From NCBI GenBank assembly GCA_012512325.1, contig JAAZEL010000029.1:1-42133 (forward strand): 42,133 nucleotides of DNA, written 5' to 3'. Positions within the stretch are counted from its first letter, which is position 1. Each line of letters opens with the position of its first letter. Under the pieces are notes generated by a model. The model was not told the DNA's origin, did no database searches, and saw only the letters and a program-made list of their open reading frames with translations. Below are positions 1 through 7,268 of the stretch, one piece after another. The position numbers were made by a program, and so were the translations under genes. Origin of the DNA: Candidatus Fermentithermobacillaceae bacterium (GTDB lineage Bacteria; Bacillota; Sulfobacillia; Fermentithermobacillales; Fermentithermobacillaceae).

Positions 1-643
1 CTACCACTGCGCCAACGTTGGAAAACCCGGACTTGCCTATATGTGATTTGCCTAACTCATCCACATACCGGGCCACCTTTTCTCCAAGAGTCTCCCTGGG
101 GCCGTCAGGGGTATCCCACACCCGGAGGTCTTGAAATGCATGAGACCCTGGGTTTGACGTCTTTACCAGCACGAACAGCCCACAGCCGTTGCTACCTGCC
201 ATGTCCATGAAAGGTTGTAGGGCGTCAGGGCCGAGATAGGGATTTACTGTAAGTGCGTCTGCGAAGAATTCAGAGTCGGGATCCAGATACGCTTTAGCGT
301 AAGCCCTTGCAGTGTGGCCTATATCTCCCCTCTTTGCGTCGAGGATCACGGGGATGCCATGCTGACGGGCATTTTGTATGCACCGCGACAGGGCGTTCCA
401 CCCAAGGAGCCCCATGCTTTCGAAGAAGGCTGCCTGGGGCTTGATCGCACAGGCGTAAGCCTTAGCCACTTCGGACACGGTGGCACAGAAAGCGTCCAAC
501 AGGTATGCGTCTGGTTTGCCGGGGAAAGCCGCCCTGAATTTCGAGTCCGTCCCCAAGATTCGCTTTGGGTCGGGGTCAACCCCGATTACAAGCCTTGACC
601 CGATCGCATCGATCCTATCGGTAAGCCTGTCGGCAAAATGCAT
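1..643 (-). CDS. pyrF: Orotidine 5'-phosphate decarboxylase, C-terminus cut by window edge
   Basis: Decarboxylates orotidine 5'-phosphate to UMP, the last step of pyrimidine synthesis in the cytoplasm. The minus-strand frame is open from an ATG at 643 to base 2 (214 codons). It carries the family signature LDAKRGDIGHTARAYA, with the catalytic Asp-Lys pair, and an early GVDPDPKR strand. The last visible residues (GFSNVGAVV) match the C-terminal phosphate-binding part of the longer 'type 2' PyrF, so perhaps 60-70 residues lie outside the window. I chose the ATG at 643 because GGGGG lies just upstream. An in-frame ATG eight codons earlier (position 667) is possible. Divergent from tsaD. A TTGACA at 718-723 on the minus strand may be its -35 box, but no good -10 follows. 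The call is secure; the exact start is not. Confidence 0.93.
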   Translation of the reverse strand, partial: MHFADRLTDRIDAIGSRLVIGVDPDPKRILGTDSKFRAAFPGKPDAYLLDAFCATVSEVAKAYACAIKPQAAFFESMGLLGWNALSRCIQNARQHGIPVILDAKRGDIGHTARAYAKAYLDPDSEFFADALTVNPYLGPDALQPFMDMAGSNGCGLFVLVKTSNPGSHAFQDLRVWDTPDGPRETLGEKVARYVDELGKSHIGKSGFSNVGAVV

Positions 644-770
644 CCTGCATACCCCCAAATCAGCCATTCCCGTTAAACATCTCAGTTCCAGTTAACCATT
701 TCACGAATGTGCCCTTGTGTCAATATCCCTTGACGTAAGTGGCGGCAACAGGTGCGCGGCGATGAAACCT

Positions 771-802
771 TTGGCACTGCCCGGGATGTTTCAGGGTATA
801 AT
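771..802 (+). promoter_or_regulatory. Probable sigma-A promoter for tsaD
   Basis: A perfect TATAAT lies at 797-802, 26 bases before the tsaD ATG. The best -35 match is TTGGCA at 771-776, with a rather long 20-base spacer. The -10 box is convincing and the -35 box weak. This is the only good promoter in the 185-base spacer between pyrF (minus) and tsaD (plus). Confidence 0.5.
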
Positions 803-828
803 TGGGATAAGCTTTGAGAGGTGATGGC

Positions 829-1860
829 ATGTTCATACTCGGAATCGATACGTCTTGCGATGATACATCCTGCGCTGTGGTCAGAGACGGGCGGCAGGTC
901 TTGTCGAATATCGTTTCTTCCCAGACCAAGCTCCACGAGAAATTCGGAGGGGTTGTACCTGAGATCGCTTCCAGGAGGCATCTGGAGGTACTCATCCCCG
1001 CTTGCAGTGAAGCTCTCGAGCAGGCAGGTGTCACCTTGAAACAGATCGACCTTATAGCCGTGACAAACGGCCCCGGCCTGCTGGGGTCGTTGCTGGTAGG
1101 GGTTGGTTTTGCCAAGGGTATGGCCCATGCTGCCCAGGTGCCCTTGATCGACGTCCACCATATCGCTGGGCACATCTACGCCAACTTCCTTGGGGAGGAA
1201 CTCCCTGAGTTCCCCGTGCTCAACCTGGTGGTGTCAGGAGGCCATTCTGAGCTGATCCTTATGGAAGCCCATGGGCATTTCACCTTGCTGGGTGAAACCA
1301 GGGATGATGCCGCCGGTGAAGTGTTCGACAAGGTTGCCAGGGAAATGGGGCTCGGCTTTCCGGGAGGTCCTTATCTGGACCGGTTGGCCGAGACAGGTGA
1401 TCCTGGCAAGATCCCTTTCCCCTTGCCGAAAATCCGGGGTTCCAAATATGACTACAGCTTCTCGGGGATTAAGACCAGGGCTTTGCTGGAGTTTGAGGCG
1501 GGAGACAAGAGCGAAGGATTCAAGGCTGACCTGGCTGCGGGTTTCAGGAAGGGCGTGGTGAACCAGCTGTTGAATCCGGTGGAGGAATTGCTTAAAGAAA
1601 CGGGTGCCAGGAGTTTCGCCCTTTCAGGCGGGGCTGCGGCTAATGCGCTCCTCAGGCGGAAAAGCCGGGAACTGGCGACGAGGCTGGGTATCCCATTGTT
1701 CATCCCCCCGATGGAACTGTGTACAGACAACGGAGCCATGATAGCCGCAGCGGGTTACTACAAATACAAGCTGACAGGGGGAGGCTGGTCTGAAACCGAA
1801 AGTTCCATGATGGAATGCTCAGCCGGCCTTGAGCTCCGGTCGTGGGAGGAGACTGCCTGA
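829..1860 (+). CDS. tsaD: tRNA threonylcarbamoyladenosine transferase TsaD
   Basis: Transfers the threonylcarbamoyl group to A37 of ANN-decoding tRNAs, working with TsaB, TsaC and TsaE in the cytoplasm. The 343-residue protein has the Kae1/TsaD hallmarks: N-terminal LGIDTSCDDTS, the metal-binding HHIAGHIYAN (HxxxH), SGGHSELI, and the ASKHA phosphate and adenosine loops (DDAAGEVFDKVAR, ALSGGAAANALLR). Length is typical for the family. A TTG at 814 is in frame, but the ATG at 829 is preferred because GAGAGGTGA sits at 816-824 with ideal spacing. The stop overlaps the start of the next gene (TGATG), so the two are translationally coupled. No other tsa gene is in the window. Confidence 0.97.
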   Translation: MFILGIDTSCDDTSCAVVRDGRQVLSNIVSSQTKLHEKFGGVVPEIASRRHLEVLIPACSEALEQAGVTLKQIDLIAVTNGPGLLGSLLVGVGFAKGMAHAAQVPLIDVHHIAGHIYANFLGEELPEFPVLNLVVSGGHSELILMEAHGHFTLLGETRDDAAGEVFDKVAREMGLGFPGGPYLDRLAETGDPGKIPFPLPKIRGSKYDYSFSGIKTRALLEFEAGDKSEGFKADLAAGFRKGVVNQLLNPVEELLKETGARSFALSGGAAANALLRRKSRELATRLGIPLFIPPMELCTDNGAMIAAAGYYKYKLTGGGWSETESSMMECSAGLELRSWEETA

Positions 1861-3206
1861 TGCTTCCGCGTACACCGCCCCCGTCCATGGAAGCGCTGCT
1901 CTATCATGCCCAGATGGAAGGGATACTGCCTCTTACGTCCCGCTGCAATATGCAGTGCGTTTTTTGTTCCAACGCCTACAATCCCGAAACCTGCGAGGTG
2001 TTTACCATACCTCCCAGGCCCCTTGCAGAGATCGAAGACAGCATATTATGGCTCACAGGGTCCCGGGGTCCTATCGTCATAGGAGAGTCGGTCACCAGGA
2101 TTATAGAGGGGGAGCCTCTTACCCACCCTGAATTTCCCGAAATCCTCAAGCTCCTCCGCAAGCACTACCCTGATCGGATCATCAGGGTTACGACCAACGG
2201 GTCCTTGCTTACCCCCGAACTCATCCGCCTGCTTTCACAACTCCGGGTTGAACTTATGGTATCCCTTAACACGGTAGGTTACAGGAAACAGGTCATGGGC
2301 GACAAACAGCCGGAGAGCACTTTGCGCAATGTGGAAGCCCTGGGCGGCAAAGCCAGGTTTGAAGGAAGTATAGTCGCATTGCCCTTTATCACCGGATGGG
2401 AGGATGTGGCGGATACCGCGAAGTTCCTGAAGGATTCAGGAGCATGGTCGGTAAGGATAATGGCGCCGGGGTTTTCCCGGTTCCACCCTCTGGCCAAAGA
2501 CGCTGCTTCCTTCGACCTGGACGAAGGCAGGTGTTTCAGCCGGGACCTCCAGAGGCAGCTCAAGATCCCGGTGCTGTTTGAGCCTCCCGGGATTACGACG
2601 GTAACCCCTGTTGTGGAATATGTGTTGCCCAGGTCTCCGGCGAGGAAGGCTGGAATCAGGCCTGGTGACGTAATTACCCAGGTACTGAGGCGTTCCGTCA
2701 TGACGCGGACAGAAGCTTTTGAGCGCATAAGGGACCATGAGAAGCCACGGGCGGTATACGACAGGCAAGGGGTCCTGTACGAGACGGTGATCAACAAACA
2801 GAGGTTTGAAGCGTCAGGGCTTGTGATGTATGACGATCTGGATCCTAAGGCGTGGTTTGGGTGGGAGCGGGAATCCAGGGTGAAACGCAGGCGGGTGTTG
2901 GTGCTCACTTCCGCCCAAGCCAAACCCTTGATTGAGCACGCGCTGGAATTGCGCGGGCTGAAGGCAACGGTTGAGGCGGTACCTTCGGTGTTTTTCGGAG
3001 GCAATATCGGTGCTGCGGGCCTTCTTACCGTGAGGGATTTCATCGCCAGGTACGGTGAGATCGCCGGCAAGGATTCGGAGGAGGATTCTGAGTTTGACAT
3101 CGTGACCCTCCCCAGGCGGGCTTTTGACCCTTGGGGCAGGGATCTTGAAGGGGTTAGTTACAAGGCTTTTGAGGAGATCGCCGGAAAACCCGTTGTGCTG
3201 GCTTAG
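1860..3206 (+). CDS. Radical SAM protein with PDZ and DUF512-like C-terminal domains, function unknown
   Basis: A 448-residue protein starting at the ATG that overlaps the tsaD stop; GGGAGGAGA is at 1843-1851. Seen in order: radical SAM core with C29-x3-C33-x2-C36 (CNMQCVFC) and a later VTTNGS strand; a PDZ-like segment at about residues 243-320 (YVLPRSPARKAGIRPGDVI); and a C-terminal part from about residue 345 (VPSVFFGGNIGAAGLLT, then DIVTLPRRAF) that resembles the end of DUF512 proteins. From family knowledge, DUF512 proteins usually run PDZ, then CxxxCxxC core, then DUF512, so the PDZ here is displaced. It should bind a 4Fe-4S cluster and S-adenosylmethionine. The substrate is unknown. 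Coupling to tsaD does not prove a tRNA role. Its last 46 bases are echoed downstream. Confidence 0.8.
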   Translation: MLPRTPPPSMEALLYHAQMEGILPLTSRCNMQCVFCSNAYNPETCEVFTIPPRPLAEIEDSILWLTGSRGPIVIGESVTRIIEGEPLTHPEFPEILKLLRKHYPDRIIRVTTNGSLLTPELIRLLSQLRVELMVSLNTVGYRKQVMGDKQPESTLRNVEALGGKARFEGSIVALPFITGWEDVADTAKFLKDSGAWSVRIMAPGFSRFHPLAKDAASFDLDEGRCFSRDLQRQLKIPVLFEPPGITTVTPVVEYVLPRSPARKAGIRPGDVITQVLRRSVMTRTEAFERIRDHEKPRAVYDRQGVLYETVINKQRFEASGLVMYDDLDPKAWFGWERESRVKRRRVLVLTSAQAKPLIEHALELRGLKATVEAVPSVFFGGNIGAAGLLTVRDFIARYGEIAGKDSEEDSEFDIVTLPRRAFDPWGRDLEGVSYKAFEEIAGKPVVLA

Positions 3207-3371
3207 GCAGCGGTATGGGGAATCGATCGTCGTTGTCCAGGTAATCTGCCACCACCTGGTTGTGCTGGCTTAGGCACAGGTATGAGGAGCTCACAGGAAA
3301 ACTTGTTGGGCTGGCTTGAGCACCCGTATGAGGAGATCACCGAAAACTTGTCGTGCTGCCTTAGGCACCGG
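3167..3371 (+). repeat. Degenerate tandem copies of the 3' end of the upstream gene
   Basis: The gene's last codons and stop (3167-3213) are followed by three degraded copies: 3214-3280 (67 bases, internally diverged, ending GTTGTGCTGGCTTAGGCA), 3281-3326 (46 bases) and 3327-3371 (45 bases). Copies 3 and 4 start TATGAGGAG and retain the reading frame of the gene end (FEEIAGKPVVLA-stop becoming YEELTGKLVGLA-stop). Identity is roughly 75-80 percent by eye. This explains most of the 231-base gap before the peptidase genes. No clear promoter was found in the remaining 66 bases. Confidence 0.8.
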
Positions 3372-3437
3372 CAGGATTGTTAGCCGTTCCAAAGAATGTT
3401 AATCATACAACAAAGGTCGGTTAGGAGGGTAAGGCCA

Positions 3438-4499
3438 TTGGACTTGAAAGAGTTCCTGACGAAGGCGTCCTTGGCCCATGGGGTATCAGGTTTTGAGTTC
3501 ATGGATGTTGCCTCATTGGTGCGGGATGCCATGGACGGCCTGGTGGATGAAGTCAAGGTGGATTTACTGGGCAACGTTGTAGGAGTGAAATACGGCGAAG
3601 GAGCCCAGCCCAGGCCCAAGATAATGCTGGCAGGCCATATGGACGAAATCGGCCTGATCATCACTAAGATCGAAGAAGGCGGCTTTCTGAGGTTCGCCCC
3701 TGTAGGCGGGGTGGACCAGCGGGTGCTGCCTGCCCATGAAGTGATAGTGTACGGCAGGAGGCCCCTTACGGGTGTAATAGGCGTCAAGCCGCCCCATCTC
3801 ACCTCACCGGAAGAGGCTAAAAAGGCCTACAAGATGGAAGACCTATTCATCGACGTAGGATTACCTGAGGAAGAAGTGCGAGAACTGGTCCGCGTGGGCG
3901 ACGTGGCGACCTTCAAGCGCCAGGTGAGCGAGCTCATGGGCGACAGGTTTTCAGGCAAAGCCCTCGACGACAGGGCGGGGGTTGCGGTTATCCTGGTTTG
4001 CCTCGAAGAGCTGCGCAAGTACAAAGTAGATGCAGATGTGTATGCAGTAGCTACCTCCCAAGAGGAAATAGGTTGCAGGGGCGCTGTTGTCTCGACCTAC
4101 GGCATCGAGCCTGACATCGGTATAGCTATCGACGTGTGCCACGGTGAGACGCCGGGGGTGCCTGAGTGGAGGACTTCGTCGGTGGGGAAGGGGCCGGCCC
4201 TGGCCCAAGGGGGTAACATCCATCCTAAGGTATTTGCCGCCCTCGAAAAAGCAGCTAAAGAGATTGGCATAAAAGCGCAGAAGGAGATTGCTCCTGCAGC
4301 CACAGGCACCGACGCATGGGTCATGCAGATCTCCCGGGCAGGGGTAGCAACCGGCCTGATTTCAATTCCTTTGCGGTACATGCACACATCCGTTGAGACC
4401 CTCGCGATCAGCGACGTGGAGGATGCAGGCAGGCTGTTGGCCAGGTTCATTGCGTCTGTTGACGCAGGCTTTGTGAAGGAGCTGAAGTCATGGATCTGA
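3438..4499 (+). CDS. M42 family metallo-aminopeptidase, paralogue 1
   Basis: A co-catalytic metal aminopeptidase of the TET/PepA/FrvX family. Such enzymes usually assemble into cytoplasmic dodecamers that trim peptides. All expected metal and catalytic positions are present: His in AGHMDEIGL, bridging Asp in GKALDDRAG, the Glu-Glu pair in SQEEIGCRGA, Asp in IAIDVCHGETPG, and His in LRYMHTSVE. I chose a TTG start at 3438 because TAGGAGGGT lies at 3422-3430 and the resulting N-terminus (LDLKEFLTKASLAHGVSG) lines up with the two paralogues. An in-frame ATG at 3396 has no ribosome site. 353 residues. It overlaps the next paralogue by 10 bases. The substrate (acidic, basic or neutral N-terminal residues) cannot be read from sequence. 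Confidence 0.92.
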   Translation: MDLKEFLTKASLAHGVSGFEFMDVASLVRDAMDGLVDEVKVDLLGNVVGVKYGEGAQPRPKIMLAGHMDEIGLIITKIEEGGFLRFAPVGGVDQRVLPAHEVIVYGRRPLTGVIGVKPPHLTSPEEAKKAYKMEDLFIDVGLPEEEVRELVRVGDVATFKRQVSELMGDRFSGKALDDRAGVAVILVCLEELRKYKVDADVYAVATSQEEIGCRGAVVSTYGIEPDIGIAIDVCHGETPGVPEWRTSSVGKGPALAQGGNIHPKVFAALEKAAKEIGIKAQKEIAPAATGTDAWVMQISRAGVATGLISIPLRYMHTSVETLAISDVEDAGRLLARFIASVDAGFVKELKSWI

Positions 4500-5509
4500 A
4501 AACTCTTACATCCCTTTCAGGGGTTTCAGGAAACGAATATGAAGCCCGGTCTGCTATAATCAAGCAACTTGAGTCCATGGGCATTTCATACGAATGCGAC
4601 GTAATGGGGAATGTGATCGCCAAGAAGGGCGACAGGGGTCCAAAAGTGCTGCTTGATGCCCATATGGACGAAGTAGGCCTCATGATAACCCACGTTGAAA
4701 AGAACGGGTTCTTGAGGTTCGCCCCTGTGGGCGGTATAGATCCGCGGGTATTGGTTTCCAAGCGCGTGCTTGTAGGCAAGGAGAAGATTCCGGGTGTGAT
4801 AGGGGCCAAGGCCATTCACCTCCAGGAACGAGATGAACGCACCCAGGTGATACCCATAGACCGGCTGTTTATCGATATCGGAGCGGAATCCGGTGAGCAG
4901 GCTCAAGGCAAGGTGAAGGCAGGAGACTACGTGGTTTTTGACACCGAGTACCAAGAGCTGTCCCCGGGGATCATAAAGGCCAAGGCTCTGGATGACAGGG
5001 TTGGGTGCGCCCTTCTGTTTGAAGTGCTGAAACAGGACTGGAAAGAGATACAGCTTTATGCCGTGTTTGCAGTGCAGGAAGAAGTAGGGCTGAGGGGTGC
5101 AAGGGTGGCCGCTTTTGCCGTCGAGCCTGATATGGGCATAGCCCTTGAAGGCACGGTTTGCGCCGACATACCCGGGACGGACAAGGAATTCCAGGCGACC
5201 AGGTTAGGCAAAGGGGTTGCCCTGAGCATAATGGACAGGGGCTCCATACCCGATCGCAAGATGCTCAACCAGCTTGTGAAACTTGCCGAGGACGAGGGGA
5301 TACCCTACCAGTTCAGGGAAGCAACTTCAGGGGGCAATGATGCCGGCGCCATCCAGCAAACCAAGGCAGGTTGCCCTGTGGCTTCAGTATCGGTACCTTG
5401 TCGCTACATACATACCCCCTGTTCCCTGATGTCAACGTCAGACTTTGAAGCTGCGCGTAAACTGCTCATCAAGTTCCTAGAGAGTGTTGAGGGAGGTTTC
5501 AGACCGTGA
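4490..5509 (+). CDS. M42 family metallo-aminopeptidase, paralogue 2
   Basis: Second of three tandem M42 genes (339 residues, ATG start inside the end of paralogue 1). Motifs: LLDAHMDEVGLM (metal His), AKALDDRVG (bridging Asp), AVQEEVGLRGA (catalytic Glu and ligand Glu), CRYIHTPCS (metal His). The fourth ligand position, Asp in the two sisters (IAIDV, IAFDV), is Glu here (IALEGT). Clan MH allows Asp or Glu at this site, so I expect an active enzyme, possibly with different substrate preference. Overlaps paralogue 3 at GTGA. Sister copies this diverged, kept in one operon, suggest divided specificities or mixed oligomers rather than a recent duplication. Confidence 0.92.
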   Translation: MDLKTLTSLSGVSGNEYEARSAIIKQLESMGISYECDVMGNVIAKKGDRGPKVLLDAHMDEVGLMITHVEKNGFLRFAPVGGIDPRVLVSKRVLVGKEKIPGVIGAKAIHLQERDERTQVIPIDRLFIDIGAESGEQAQGKVKAGDYVVFDTEYQELSPGIIKAKALDDRVGCALLFEVLKQDWKEIQLYAVFAVQEEVGLRGARVAAFAVEPDMGIALEGTVCADIPGTDKEFQATRLGKGVALSIMDRGSIPDRKMLNQLVKLAEDEGIPYQFREATSGGNDAGAIQQTKAGCPVASVSVPCRYIHTPCSLMSTSDFEAARKLLIKFLESVEGGFRP

Positions 5510-6501
5510 AAGACCTTATCAAGAGATTGACAGAAGCTTTCGGGCCTTCAGGCTCAGAGGGGCCGGTGAGGGAAGTCATCACGAAAGAAGTCGAACCATA
5601 TGTGGACGAGATCAGAGTAGATGCTTTGGGTAACCTTATATGTCTCAAGAAGGGCAGCGGCGGTGGCAAGAAGGTAATCCTTGACGCCCACATGGATGAA
5701 ATCGGGGTTATTGTGACCCATATTGACGAAAAGGGTTTCCTGCGATTTGCCAGTGTCGGTGGAGTATACCCTGTGGTCACCCTGGGGCAACGGGTGTATT
5801 TTGAAAACGGCACCTTCGGCGTTATCGGTTCCGAAAAGCTCGATGACATAAAAGACCTGAAACTGGACAAGTTGTTTATCGACATCGGTGCCGCCAACAG
5901 GGAAGAAGCTTCCCAGAAAGTCAAGGTAGGCGACATGGGTGCTTTCTTCCAGCCTGCAGTTGACCTGGGCAACCGCGTGGTAGCCAAAGCCATGGATGAC
6001 AGGATCGGTTGCGTAGTGGTAATTGAGGCTTTGAAGCGCCTGAAGCAAACCCAGCATGATATCTATGCGGTGTTTGCGACCCAGGAAGAGGTCGGACTTA
6101 GGGGCGCCAGAGTGGCTGCTTACGGCATAGAGCCGGATGTGGGCATAGCTTTTGACGTTACAAGCACGGGAGATACGCCCAAGGCCCGCACCATGGACGT
6201 CTCCCTTGGCAAAGGCGCGGCTATCAAGGTCAAGGATTCCAGCCTTGTCTGCCATCCGGGGCTCAGGGACTATCTTGTGAAGCTTGCCGAGGCAAAGGGC
6301 ATCCCGTACCAGATGGAAGTACTGGAGTGGGGAGGCACTGACTCAGGTGCCATCCAGCTTACCAGGGCGGGAGTACCGGCTGCGGTCATATCCATTCCGT
6401 CCAGGTACATCCACAGCCCCAGCGAGATGGTGGACATTGGAGACGTAGAAGCTTGCGTCAAGCTTTGCGTAGCCGCATGTGAAAGCCCGCTTGATTTCTA
6501 A
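5506..6501 (+). CDS. M42 family metallo-aminopeptidase, paralogue 3
   Basis: Third tandem M42 gene, 331 residues, starting at the GTG that overlaps the previous stop. Motifs: LDAHMDEIGV, AKAMDDRIG, ATQEEVGLRGA, GIAFDVTSTGDTP and SRYIHSPSE supply the full metal and catalytic set. Like the other two it has no signal peptide, so it should act in the cytoplasm, probably in late peptide breakdown. It is the last gene of the operon. No T-rich terminator follows directly; the next structures are a 9-bp repeat and a long hairpin at 6661-6696. Confidence 0.92.
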   Translation: MKDLIKRLTEAFGPSGSEGPVREVITKEVEPYVDEIRVDALGNLICLKKGSGGGKKVILDAHMDEIGVIVTHIDEKGFLRFASVGGVYPVVTLGQRVYFENGTFGVIGSEKLDDIKDLKLDKLFIDIGAANREEASQKVKVGDMGAFFQPAVDLGNRVVAKAMDDRIGCVVVIEALKRLKQTQHDIYAVFATQEEVGLRGARVAAYGIEPDVGIAFDVTSTGDTPKARTMDVSLGKGAAIKVKDSSLVCHPGLRDYLVKLAEAKGIPYQMEVLEWGGTDSGAIQLTRAGVPAAVISIPSRYIHSPSEMVDIGDVEACVKLCVAACESPLDF

Positions 6502-6563
6502 CATGGTGATGAGGCTAAGGGTTGTTGGACTGGGGTGGTGAATTGGCTTCAAGGCCAGAGCCG

Positions 6564-6643
6564 GCCACATAGGTCGCAAGGCCACACAGGTCACATAGGG
6601 CACATAGGCCACGTAAGCCACATAGGTCACATAGGTCGCAACC
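6564..6643 (+). repeat. Nine tandem 9-bp units, consensus GYCACATAG
   Basis: Direct reading gives nine consecutive units of 9 bases (one of 8): GCCACATAG, GTCGCAAG, GCCACACAG, GTCACATAG, GGCACATAG, GCCACGTAA, GCCACATAG, GTCACATAG, GTCGCAACC. It lies 62 bases past the last M42 stop in a non-coding spacer. The unit is a multiple of three, so frames stay open by chance; I see no ribosome site. Function is unknown; replication slippage is the simplest origin. Confidence 0.85.
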
Positions 6644-6660
6644 CGCGCTTCGAAATGCGC

Positions 6661-6696
6661 AGGGCGTTTCCCCCTGATAATAGGGGGAAATGCCCT
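6661..6696. terminator. Long perfect hairpin, possible terminator of the M42 operon
   Basis: AGGGCGTTTCCCCCT and AGGGGGAAATGCCCT pair over 15 bases (one G-U) around the loop GATAAT. The stem is very stable, but no run of T follows on either strand, so a classic intrinsic terminator is not proven. It could instead block exonucleases or act as a repetitive extragenic element. It sits between convergent genes. Confidence 0.5.
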
Positions 6697-6761
6697 CTAC
6701 GCTTCTAGCATTCTAATACCTGTACAGACTGCACTAGGGGACTGTGGAGAAGTGTGTCTGC

Positions 6762-7124
6762 GGAGTGCACCACATGCACCATTTAGGAGTGATTTCCGCC
6801 TAGCCAGTCCAACATGGTGCACCATGTGCATCAATCCAGTGCCCAACAGCAGCACAATGGCTCACCACATGTACCGATCTTGTCCGGAAGGACACTTGAT
6901 CGCCGCAAAATGGCCCACCAGATGTACCAAACCAGTGCTCAACAGTAAGAGAATGGCTCACCACATGTACCATTCTTGTCTGGAAGGACACCTGATCACC
7001 GCAAAATGGCACACTACGTGCGCCATACCGGCCTCCAACAGCTGCAGAATGGTACATCAGGTGCACCATTCTGACCGATAATCCGCTTGTCAAAAGATAA
7101 AACGGTGCACCTGGCGCACCGTTT
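6762..7124. repeat. Higher-order tandem array: eight 20-bp dyad elements with alternating 43/53-bp spacing
   Basis: Elements related to ATGGTGCACCATGTGCACCA start at 6762, 6814, 6857, 6910, 6953, 7006, 7049 and 7102. Start-to-start distances are 52, 43, 53, 43, 53, 43, 53, giving a 96-base super-unit. The two intervals are also conserved: a 23-base type (CCAGTGCYCAACAG core) and a 33-base type (TTGTCYGGAAGGACAC core). The last 33-base interval is diverged. Several elements form hairpins whose arms change together: AAACGGTGC/GCACCGTTT at 7100-7124, AGAATGGT/ACCATTCT at 7046-7072, ATGGC/GCCAT at 7006-7026, and the 14-base palindrome CATGGTGCACCATG at 6813-6826. Because intervals repeat, this is not a CRISPR array. 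Bases 7125-7268, up to the amidase stop, show nothing recognisable. Confidence 0.85.
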
Positions 7125-7268
7125 ATCGAGAATTGCTGCATGGCTACCGACGAGTATTCTGCTAAGCCTTGTGACCCAACTCAGAAGGTGCCGACATGGT
7201 CAAATCGCTGCAGGGCTAGCAAGGATTAGTCTGGTCAGCCTGCTATATTCCTCTGTCTCCGATCCCTC

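Noticed and set aside
771-790. Possible sigma-54 promoter (TTGGCAC) upstream of tsaD
   Set aside because: The required GC at the -12 position is absent; the downstream TATAAT fits sigma-A better.
5120-5170. Loss of activity in the second M42 paralogue because Asp is replaced by Glu
   Set aside because: Peptidase clan MH uses either Asp or Glu at this ligand position, and all other catalytic residues are intact.
6752-7081. A 109-codon open frame of Cys/His-rich 32-residue repeats
   Set aside because: The 96-bp super-unit is divisible by three, so frames open on both strands are expected. There is no strong ribosome site or family match.
6762-7124. CRISPR array
   Set aside because: The intervals between the short elements are themselves repeated and alternate between two types; true CRISPR spacers are unique. 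No cas genes are nearby.
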